Assembly (NCBI GenBank): GCA_964035575.1
Contig: OZ037876.1
Span: 682,001-746,000, forward strand
Origin: Rhynchopus sp. YZ270_cl-10
Taxonomy: Eukaryota; Euglenozoa; Diplonemea; Diplonemida; Diplonemidae
DNA length: 64,000 nucleotides
Reading direction: 5' to 3'
Shown here: positions 1 to 8,115 of the stretch, piece by piece
Layout of the letters: each line of letters begins with the position of its first letter
How positions within the stretch are numbered: position 1 is the first letter of the stretch
The notes under the pieces: generated by a model
What the model was told of the DNA's origin: nothing
Databases searched by the model: none
What the model saw: only the letters and a program-made list of their open reading frames with translations
Program-made: the position numbers and the translations under genes

Positions 1-1303
1 GACCTGCAGACCTTCCTTTACCTCAGAGGGGGAGAGCTGTGTGTGTGGTGTCGTTTTTTTCCAAAAAAAATTCAAAAAATCACATCAATTTCAACATACC
101 TTGTGGTTCCCGTTGTCATCCATGATCCGGAGGACTCGCGAAAGTCCTCTGAAGCCACGTTTCCCGCCACGCTTCAGGATCTTATTGCGGATGCGGTCTA
201 GGACTGGGTCGCCTGTTGACGCAAGCGCTTCCTCGTCAGGGATGTTGACTAGCTTTGGCGGCTCTGCCAGCTGCCGTGCCTCCTTCTGGTAGAACCCGAA
301 GTCAGCTCGCTGTGTGGTCTCCCACGTATGCGGGAGGTATTTGTTGCGCGTCTGCGGCTCCGGCGCACGACCACCTTTCATGTGATCCGTGTCGTAGTCT
401 CTGTCGTTCAAAGGACGTGCCCGAGTGGCATACACCTCTGCCGCCGCCACTGGATGCTCGGGATGCGTTGGAAGGCCATGTGGCTGTGGGAGGTGTTAGG
501 TGTGTGGTATTTGCAACAGAGTTGATTGTGTGTGTCTGGCATACATCGTACTCCGGCGTCCCGTTCGGAGCAAAGCGCGGCCTTGCTGTGTCATTGAGCT
601 GAAAGGCCTCCATCACCATCATCTCAAAGTAGTCGTCGTTTTCAACATTCTGGCTGAGTCTGAAGACGGATGGCAATTTATTTTTTTGATCGGACAATGA
701 TTAGACACGATTATTTGAGTAAAGTGAAAAAAAGGAACCCATGGGGAACTTGGGGCCACACTCAAAAAAACAAAATCGCACATACCCTGCATAGAATGCG
801 TCAAACTCCTCCTGCGAGATGAGGCCGTCAGGGTTGGTTGCGTCATCAAAGTTTTCGAGAAAGTCGCGCGCAACCTGCGCCTCGCTCTTCTCACCACTGA
901 GCACTGCTGGGTGCGTCGCTGTACTGTAGCGTGCCCGGAGCTCGTTGATGTCGACCTGGCCACTGCCATCCACATCAAGGGCTTGGAACGCCTTCCGCAC
1001 AATGTTCTTGCGACGAGGGTTCATGGCAAGACGCAGGCCGCCAAGGAACTCCGCCAACGACAACTGCTTGTCACCATCCTTGTCGAAGGCGACCATGATG
1101 TACTGCACCTCCTTATCCGTCAGCGTCACGCCCCAACCGAGGAGCCCCTCCTTCAACTCCACCGCAGACAGCGTGCTGTTCCCGTTCTTGTCCATCCGGC
1201 GAAAGTCCTGTGTAAACTCGCGTATACCATTGTTCCCACGCTGCATCGCCGCCCTCTTTATCTTGCTCATAATAGGGTCCTCCAGCCATTGCCTTGACGT
1301 CAT
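1..1303 (-). CDS. Calcyphosine-like EF-hand protein, 3' end outside window
   Basis: Calcium-binding EF-hand protein. Exons by phase: 1303-786, 659-545, 483-100 and 36-1, giving 351 residues before the window edge. Introns are 126, 61 and 63 nt and begin GTATGT, GTATGC and GTATGT. EF loops seen in order: DKNGNSTLSAVE, DKDGDKQLSLAE, DVDGSGQVDINE and a looser fourth loop in FDDATNPDGLISQEEF. The sequence then restarts with a second unit: DPVLDRIRNKILKRGG resembles the start DPIMSKIKRAAMQRGN, and a new loop DDNGNHK-LSPSEVKEG spans the last intron. This is the calcyphosine arrangement, apparently duplicated. I chose the ATG at 1303 because upstream residues read from T-runs. The stretch just before it looks like an intron acceptor, so a 5' UTR intron is possible. 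The exact family member and partner are unknown. Confidence 0.85.
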
Positions 1304-1790
1304 TGCTGAGAAAAAGCAAAAAAAGAAAAAAAAATGAATGCCCTGTAGATTTGTGTGTAATGAAAAAGAAAAAAATGATCGTACCAATCCTCTTACGGTG
1401 TTCATGGCAGAAGGGGATATGGGAAGTTTATGTGAAGTCTACATGGTGAACACTATCTTTACTTATCATGAAAGAGTTAGAGAAAATGGCAAATAAAAAA
1501 AATATGGGATTTGCACGTACACAGAGAGAGAAGCTTTTTTTTTTTTTTCTCTTGAGGAAATAAAGAGTCGGGGGCGGTAGTAGTGATAATATTTTCCCTT
1601 TTTTTCGTTCATTGAATTCAAATGGTTTGAAATAGAAAAAAAAAATAGGACAAAAATCGAAAAGTGTTGATGGCGCTCCCAAAGGGGGCGCTTTGATTTT
1701 GAAGAGCCTCTGGCAATTCAGTTATTCCTTATGTTTTTTTTTCCCCTTCTAAAAATCAAAGCAAAAGGCGATGGGGGTGTGAACAAAGGT

Positions 1791-1832
1791 AAAGGTTTTT
1801 AAGTGCAGACACCTCAACTGGACGTGGACACC
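1791..1832 (+). repeat. Hairpin repeat family B, weak copy
   Basis: Reads AAGTGCAGACACCTCAACTG and on, matching the family B start GTGCAAACGCCTC with several changes. Confidence 0.35.
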
Positions 1833-1960
1833 AAATACCCCCCTTCGCGGCTGAACAAAAAAAAGGGAAGACATTTGAGAAATAGTATCACCCCCCGGGA
1901 AACAAAAACAAAAAACGAACCGAGCTGAAACACGACGAATAAATTGAAATAAAGACAATT

Positions 1961-2000
1961 TGTAAGATGAATGTATCTTCCATGAGGACACACGTCTCCA
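1961..2000 (+). repeat. Hairpin repeat family A, weak copy
   Basis: Begins TGTAAGATGAATG as other family A copies do, but the stem is degraded. Confidence 0.3.
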
Positions 2001-2048
2001 CCACAATCGTTATCGTGCGGGTGAACTCGTTGGGTGTGAAAAGAAAAA

Positions 2049-2097
2049 AGTGAAGTTGATAGTGCAAACGCCTCTGGGACGCAGGAACTGGCTGAAG
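2049..2097 (+). repeat. Hairpin repeat family B copy
   Basis: Contains GAAGTTGATAGTGCAAACGC followed by CTCTGGGACGCAGG. The centre is shorter than in the fuller copy at 18587. Confidence 0.6.
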
Positions 2098-2120
2098 AAG
2101 AAAAAAACAAAGAAAAAGTT

Positions 2121-2160
2121 TATAAGATGACCCTCAGCCTCTCGTTGCTTAGTCACTTTA
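2121..2160 (+). repeat. Hairpin repeat family A copy
   Basis: TATAAGATGACCCTCAGC, loop CTCTCGTT, GCTTAGTCAC. One stem mismatch compared with the 18521 copy. Confidence 0.65.
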
Positions 2161-2170
2161 AACAAAGTAT

Positions 2171-2210
2171 TGCAAGATGAAGCTAAGCCTCGTATGCTTA
2201 GCTATCTGTA
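2171..2210 (+). repeat. Hairpin repeat family A copy with perfect 8-bp stem
   Basis: Stem AGCTAAGC (2181-2188), loop CTCGTAT, stem GCTTAGCT (2196-2203). This copy directly follows another family A copy, so two hairpins stand in tandem. It is the clearest stem in the family. Confidence 0.75.
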
Positions 2211-2610
2211 AAAGATGGTGGTGCATCCTGGATACACATCGCAGCTGAAGGGGCCTAGGGTCGTCTCGCTCAAGTTTAAAAAAGTTTTCCAAAAAAAAAA
2301 AAAAAAATTGTGAGGAAAAAAGAGGAAAGGTGAGTTGGTGATCACCAGCCGGCGGTACACAGTGATATTTTTGAATGATACCACCCTATGTCATGTCACT
2401 GTGTATAAAGACCCGTTCTGATTTTTTTTTGCCAACTCTTCCAAGTGAACACTAATCAGATCCACATATTTGTTTTATATACTTTCCATTCAAAGGGAAC
2501 AGAAAGCATTGAGGAGCGCACATCGCATACACGATGCTCTCAATGAACGCTGAAGAAAAAAAAACACAAAATGGTCGTAAAAAGGACAACCGGAAAAGAA
2601 AAAGAGGCCG

Positions 2611-2689
2611 AAAGTGCAAACGCCTCACCGTTCATCGGCGGACGCAGGGGTACTGGTTCCCCGCAGGTTATCGAACCCCAAAGAGCACT
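2611..2689 (+). repeat. Hairpin repeat family B, long copy
   Basis: Family B runs GTGCAAACGCCTCACCG, TTCATCGGCGGACGCAGG, then here continues through CCGCAGGTTATCGAACCCC to AGAGCAC. Read on the minus strand the last part is GGGGTTCGATAACC, which resembles a tRNA T-arm and Pol III box B. The similar tail at 48829 supports it as part of the repeat. Confidence 0.65.
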
Positions 2690-3015
2690 AAGAAGAAAAA
2701 AAAGACATTTGAGGATTGAAAAAAAAAAAATATGCGCTGAAGTGGCTTGCTGGGAGAGAAGTTAGAACCACCCCCTCCCCACTTCATTTGGTGTTCACAC
2801 AAAAAAAAAATCTTTTTAATTGCGCGACACCGAAAATCCTAGAAAAAGCCCTGAAACAGAAAAAAGGAAAGATAGAATAAGGATCACACTGTGGCACAAA
2901 AGATGGATTCACACATCTAAAAAAAGGCAAAATTAATTAAGGCTGCTAAGCGCGCACAACGTCAGAGGATGGATCAAAAACCCAAGGTTCACGACATTGT
3001 TGCAGAAAACAGGAA

Positions 3016-3051
<36 letters not shown>

Positions 3052-3052
3052 T

Positions 3053-3092
3053 TTGTAAGATGAATCTAAGCCTCCTCATGATGAGTCACCTT
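3053..3092 (+). repeat. Hairpin repeat family A copy
   Basis: TTGTAAGATGAATCTAAGCC then CTCCTCATGATGAGTCACC, directly after a long A run. Confidence 0.55.
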
Positions 3093-3157
3093 TTTAAAAA
3101 AAACAAAAAAGAAAACCAAAGAAACTAGTAAGATGGAATACGCCTCTCGTCATATCT

Positions 3158-3362
3158 TAGGCTGATTGACGCAGGCCAGTTTTCACTTTTTACGATTTAA
3201 ACCGATCACCATCGATCACCATTGGATTACCACCGACCATCATCGTGGCGCCTTTCTCACCTCTTCAGTTCATCTGAGAAGGTGGGGATGGGTCCCGTCA
3301 AAAAAGTATAACCACCGATCACCATGGAATACCACCGACCAAGCCCGGCGTCAATCAGCCTA
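3158..3362. mobile_element. 205-bp terminal-inverted-repeat element (MITE-like)
   Basis: The left end TAGGCTGATTGACGC is matched in inverted orientation by the right end GCGTCAATCAGCCTA. The 5-bp direct repeat TATCT flanks both sides (3153-3157 and 3363-3367). The interior has several copies of ACCGATCACCAT-like motifs. It has no coding capacity and lies next to a CGCCTCTCGT family A-like fragment at 3138-3150, so it may have inserted into such a repeat. Its superfamily cannot be set from a 5-bp duplication alone. Confidence 0.75.
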
Positions 3363-3460
3363 TATCTACAAAAAAAAATGTCAAAAAAAAAAAAACAAGT
3401 AATTGCTATCGGAAAAAAAACCGGGTGTGCTGTGGAACTCCACTCTGAAAAAAATATAAT

Positions 3461-3796
3461 CTACAACACGCCAGCATTCTGCTCTTCTGCCGGTATGCTA
3501 AAACACTCTTCGTACGCTGGACCCACTGGGATGCCTGCATCTGAAACTTTTAAACAGTGGGGCTGTCCTCTTCGTCCAGCACCATCTGCTCGATCGCGAT
3601 ATTGGACGTAGTCTCGGCAGGCTCGATAACCATTCGCTCGGGCGGCCTCGGCATGTTCCAGCTCGTTGTCGTCCACAGGCTCCCACGCATCGTCGTCGTC
3701 ATCAGAGCAGTGCGGAAGGAACACATAATGCACAGACGACAACACGTCGTCGATGGCACCAGGCATCGTCACATCAGCACCTCCAGAAAATCGCAA
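3461..3796 (-). pseudogene. Coding-like fragment with an apparent frame switch
   Basis: GC content and residue composition look protein-like, unlike the spacer around it. One minus frame gives DVLSSVHYVFLPHCSDDDDD and then EPVDDNELEHAEAA. Just downstream a second frame gives RMVIEPAETTSNIAIEQM and DEEDSPTV followed by a stop near 3550. This suggests a small acidic protein with a frameshift, or a short unrecognised intron. I do not recognise a family. It may also be a short real gene with sequencing error. Confidence 0.3.
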
Positions 3797-4054
3797 GGAT
3801 GCTATGGTGGTTTCGAAAATCGCGCGGAGTTATCCACAGCACACCCTATTTTTTTTCTTAGCAATTAGTTGTTCTTGTTATTGTTGTTTTCCACACACCT
3901 TCCTTCAACCCTTGTAGGATCAGTTCGTATTTTTTTCGCGAAAACATGAAATTACACATTTCAAGAGAACAAAAAATTAAAAAGGGTTCGCCCCCTCAAT
4001 GGGACGCCGTAAACCATAATTCCTCAGTGTCAGCCGCATCATTTCAATGAAACC

Positions 4055-5294
4055 AAAAAGTGGCTTATTTGCATTTTTGGGCTCCGCCCGTGCAGCGGTG
4101 GGGTCATTTCGGAAAATTGGACAATTTTTTGACCACTTAAATTTTGAGAAATATGAGCCCGGTTCCTTATACGTGGGGCCCATTTTTGGCCAAATTTTTC
4201 TCAAAATCGACGAAATTAAAATTAGACCCCTTACCCCCCCCCAGAATCATTTCAATACACTACCTGTATTGGTTGCTGACGCGTGTATACAGGAAGGTTG
4301 GGAAAAAGTGGCTTATTTGCATTTTTGGGCTCCGCCCGTGCAGCGGTGGGGTCATTTCGGAAAATTGGACAATTTTTTGACCACTTAAATTTTGAGAAAT
4401 ATGAGCCCGGTTCCTTATACGTGGGGCCCATTTTTGGCCAAATTTTTCTCAAAATCGACGAAATTAAAATTAGACCCCTTACCCCCCCCCAGAATCATTT
4501 CAATACACTACCTGTATTGGTTGCTGACGCGTGTATACAGGAAGGTTGGGAAAAAGTGGCTTATTTGCATTTTTGGGCTCCGCCCGTGCAGCGGTGGGGT
4601 CATTTCGGAAAATTGGACAATTTTTTGACCACTTAAATTTTGAGAAATATGAGCCCGGTTCCTTATACGTGGGGCCCATTTTTGGCCAAATTTTTCTCAA
4701 AATCGACGAAATTAAAATTAGACCCCTTACCCCCCCCCAGAATCATTTCAATACACTACCTGTATTGGTTGCTGACGCGTGTATACAGGAAGGTTGGGAA
4801 AAAGTGGCTTATTTGCATTTTTGGGCTCCGCCCGTGCAGCGGTGGGGTCATTTCGGAAAATTGGACAATTTTTTGACCACTTAAATTTTGAGAAATATGA
4901 GCCCGGTTCCTTATACGTGGGGCCCATTTTTGGCCAAATTTTTCTCAAAATCGACGAAATTAAAATTAGACCCCTTACCCCCCCCCAGAATCATTTCAAT
5001 ACACTACCTGTATTGGTTGCTGACGCGTGTATACAGGAAGGTTGGGAAAAAGTGGCTTATTTGCATTTTTGGGCTCCGCCCGTGCAGCGGTGGGGTCATT
5101 TCGGAAAATTGGACAATTTTTTGACCACTTAAATTTTGAGAAATATGAGCCCGGTTCCTTATACGTGGGGCCCATTTTTGGCCAAATTTTTCTCAAAATC
5201 GACGAAATTAAAATTAGACCCCTTACCCCCCCCCAGAATCATTTCAATACACTACCTGTATTGGTTGCTGACGCGTGTATACAGGAAGGTTGGG
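4055..5294. repeat. Tandem array, five 248-bp units
   Basis: Unit starts (AAAAAGTGGCTTATTTGC) lie at 4055, 4303, 4551, 4799 and 5047, an exact period of 248 bp. By eye the units appear identical. Each ends in an inverted repeat, CCTGTAT and ATACAGG separated by 17 bases. Since 248 is not a multiple of three, the ORFs it generates are not a repeated protein. Part of the unit matches, in inverse orientation, the interior of the element at 42900-43691 (around 43375-43510). Confidence 0.95.
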
Positions 5295-5442
5295 AAAAAA
5301 ACAAACCCATCAAAAAAATCTCAACAAAAAACTACTATTTTTTTTAGTATCACTCAAAACTGAGGTTTCCACCCAGTTACGGTTTTACCCTCTCCCTCCG
5401 GGCAGTCTCCCTGCTTCAAAAAAAAAAAAAAAACAACATAAT

Positions 5443-6795
5443 TATACATAGCGCTCTAATTAGACTCCAACTAGATAATTAGAGTCGGCAGTTAGAGTAT
5501 AATTAGAGTCTTTAAAACTCTAACTGAACTCTAATACTCTAACTGGACTCTAATTAGACTCTAATTAGAGTCTTATAATAGGGTCAATAAGAGGGGCACA
5601 TCAACCAATGCTATAGCCATAAACCCAGGGAGCATAGCCAGTGCAAGAAATTCGATTTTGTAATCCAGAACGTCTGTTTTCTGCTTGCAGAGGACTAGAT
5701 ACAAGAAAATATTGTTTGTTCCCCCAGAAAACCAGTGCACAATTCACACTGGTCTTGTTGCCTTTTTAGCACAGGAATTTTGGCCCAGGGCATGATCACT
5801 TGAAGCATGGCACTTTAGTGTGCATGGGGTAGGGTGTTGTTTGTTATGAATTCTCTTTGTTATAACATCTAAGTCAATCGCGGGTGGTGGTTTAGCGCGA
5901 GGCTTGGATCTCTCCTGGGTTCATAAGTAGTTATTTCTGCGGATGAAATGAACGTATACTCATAGATTTCCCGTCGACACAACCTTTGATACTGGGATTA
6001 TCCCCTTCGACCCCTTAGTGGTAGTTAAACTCGATTGACATTTACATTCCTAGAGATGAAAGAACAAGACAACACTTCTGTACCCGCGCATCAAAATTGT
6101 GGAAAACTTTGCACCCCAAACACCCTCAACAACGCCCGCCAAAAGGCGCCCCTTGTTACTGGGAGTTGGTTCTCATGTTTGTTACCTGCACAGCAGGAAT
6201 TCCTCTGAGTCCAACGCTGTTTGGCCTGTCTGCGGCATTGCACCCGAAGGTGCACGAAGAGTTTTTGCGGTGTCGCATTCCCTCATGTGTGGGTCACTCA
6301 CACTTGAGGGCATGTGCCACTGCGGGTCCGGGTACCCATAGCTGAGAATAAGCCGGGTCCCGAGTCCCGGGTACTAGGTACAGTAGGACTTGGACTAGGC
6401 CCCCACCCTCCCGCGACCGGGTCCCCGACCCGCTTTCAGGCGGACCCACAGCGCCTTCACATAGTTGTGTCCCAGTCCGGCTGAGAATAACCGGGTCCCG
6501 GGTCCCCAAGTCTTATTCTCAGCTATGTGGGCACCTGGACACCTGGGTCCTACAGAGGAACCTTAGGGGAACCGGTTCCTTAAGGCGTTTGCACCTACAA
6601 GAAGCCTGTTGTTTTACTCTAATTAGACTATAATTAGAGTGTAGTTAGAGTCTAATTATGCTCTAACTGCGCTCTAATTATAGTCTAATTGAAGAAAAGC
6701 GACTCTAATTATACTCTAACTGGACTCTAACTGACTTGACCCAAAATCCCAGACTCTAATTATACCCTAACACTCTAATTGGAGCGCTATGTATA
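5443..6795. mobile_element. 1.35-kb terminal-inverted-repeat transposon
   Basis: Ends are TATACATAGCGCTC and its inverse GAGCGCTATGTATA. The 6-bp direct repeat CATAAT flanks both (5437-5442 and 6796-6801). Both subterminal regions (5451-5582 and 6614-6787) carry many copies of CTCTAATTAGAGT-like half-palindromes, as transposase-binding sites often do. The GC-richer centre (about 6090-6560) has no recognisable transposase, so the copy looks non-autonomous. Superfamily unassigned. Confidence 0.75.
6320..6550. repeat. Nested inverted repeat inside the 5443-6795 transposon
   Basis: CATAGCTGAGAATAAG at about 6337-6352 is matched by CTTATTCTCAGCTATG at about 6510-6525. The outer bases also correspond imperfectly (GTCCGGGTACCCA against GTCCAGGTGCCCA inverted). 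A third partial copy, GGCTGAGAATAACCGGGTCC, lies at 6479. The block is GC-rich with repeated CCGGGTCCCGGG-like strings. It may be a second small element inserted in the first, or captured DNA. Confidence 0.55.
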
Positions 6796-7510
6796 CATAA
6801 TCTATAGAAAGCAAGCGAACAGACAAAAAGGGGTTTTGATAAAATGATCTAAACTTTTCTGTGAATAGTCACCTCAATAAAACCCCTCCCAACTCTCCCT
6901 CATTGAATCGAACCCCTCAGTGGAAGTTCCAGTCAATGTATAGCGTTTTAATAGTGTCTGACCATTTTTTTTTATTCAGTTTGCTATGCAATAGTAAATA
7001 CCAAGGTACTGTCTGTCAGAAGACACAAAAGAAGAAGCATTTCAACATATGCAATCAATAAATTGATAGCATAGGAGGGGGGGGAAATATTTCCAACCAA
7101 AACCACAAAGAAATTGTTTCATATACTATCTATTCTACTGAATAGAAGGTATAATAGGGTTCACTAAATGTACCCAAACTTTTTTTTAATACTTTATGTG
7201 GATTGTTTGTTTCTCACAAAGAAGAAAAAAACGTTAAAAGATGAGTGTGGGGGGGCATCTTTTAAAATAAAGGGTGAAGTGTCGATTTAAATGGTTTGAC
7301 ACAAAATGTGAAAATGAGGAGGCGGGTAAGAAAGACAAAGAAGAAACGAAAATGGAACTGAACAGATGGACACAAATGGAATCCCTTTATGAGACCTCCA
7401 GTTGCGGATAGTGACGAAGGGATAAACACGCCCCCCGCAGTGGGGGGGGGGGAAGGCTGTAGCCTTTCATCGTGGGAGAAGAAAAATCTTGTCAAAAGAA
7501 AAATAAAATA

Positions 7511-7571
7511 TGACTTGAAATACAAAGCCCTCTCGTGAACAGTGTACCTTGGTACATGACCGGCTGTACCA
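7511..7571 (+). repeat. Repeat family C copy
   Basis: Family C begins TTGAAATACAAAGCCCTCTC, continues GTGAACAGTGTACCTTGGTA and CATGACCGGCTGTACC. This copy has the first about 60 bases; the fuller form at 15747 continues for about 40 more. Confidence 0.8.
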
Positions 7572-7580
7572 AAAGAAAGG

Positions 7581-7620
7581 AATGTTTATAAGATAAACCT
7601 AAGCCTCTCGTTGTCACCTT
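7581..7620 (+). repeat. Hairpin repeat family A copy
   Basis: TTTATAAGATAAACCTAAGC, CTCTCGT, then TGTCACCTTG. The right half of the stem is shortened. It follows a family C copy after about 10 bases. Confidence 0.6.
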
Positions 7621-8115
7621 GACCACACTTATCGTTATCAAGAACGACTAAAACAAAAAGTATCACACTGTGCCCCGACACTTCTTTTTTTGGATCAAAA
7701 ACTAAAATCATCTTCTATGACTCGGTTCACAGCAGGGAGGGGACAATGAAACGCCTATTAGGGATAGTGTTCAGGAAGACTGTTCTAAAATCCCCTCCCA
7801 TTTGCTGCAGTTTAAAAAAAGTATAGTTCGAAGGAAACCTAAGGTTGTACTTAATCCATTCACATACTTAATCCACCCCTTTAAAAAGACTTTTTTTCGA
7901 GGAGCTATGTGCACTTTTGTGTTTAAAAAAAGTACCTTGCAGGGGGTGTCCTGCTAATCGATGAGAACAAAATATCTCTAAAAAAATCTGTTTACTACCA
8001 AACATGAAGGCGTTTCATTTTTGTTTTGTTGCCTCTAAACAGAACACTCTTTTTCTTTATTTCTTTTTGCACAAATATTCTTTCATACTTTTTCTAAACA
8101 TCGTTAATGGTGGTC

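Larger units (their letters stand above)
1304..3157. other. AT-rich spacer with hairpin repeats
   Basis: No gene is recognisable. The stretch is rich in A and T runs, including an uninterrupted A run of about 30 around 3017-3048. It contains copies of hairpin repeat families A and B (listed separately) and a GC-rich hairpin near 1672-1690. Short ORFs here are low-complexity translations. Confidence 0.6.
6802..8115. other. Spacer without recognisable gene
   Basis: AT-rich, with short ORFs of low complexity only. It holds one family C and one family A hairpin copy (7511-7620). The rest shows nothing I can name. Confidence 0.5.

Noticed and set aside
1304-1320. Spliced-leader trans-splicing acceptors before start codons
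   Set aside because: A T-run with CAG precedes the starts at 1303 and 21458, but the importin-alpha copy 1, SGNH-like and NHL starts have no nearby AG. A 5' UTR intron explains the first cases equally well.
4055-5294. Repeated array as a CRISPR
   Set aside because: Units are identical throughout with no variable spacers, and the genome is eukaryotic.
4055-5347. Repeating ORFs of 117 and 66 residues in the tandem array
   Set aside because: They arise from the 248-bp period in each frame and strand; the period breaks any continuous repeated protein.
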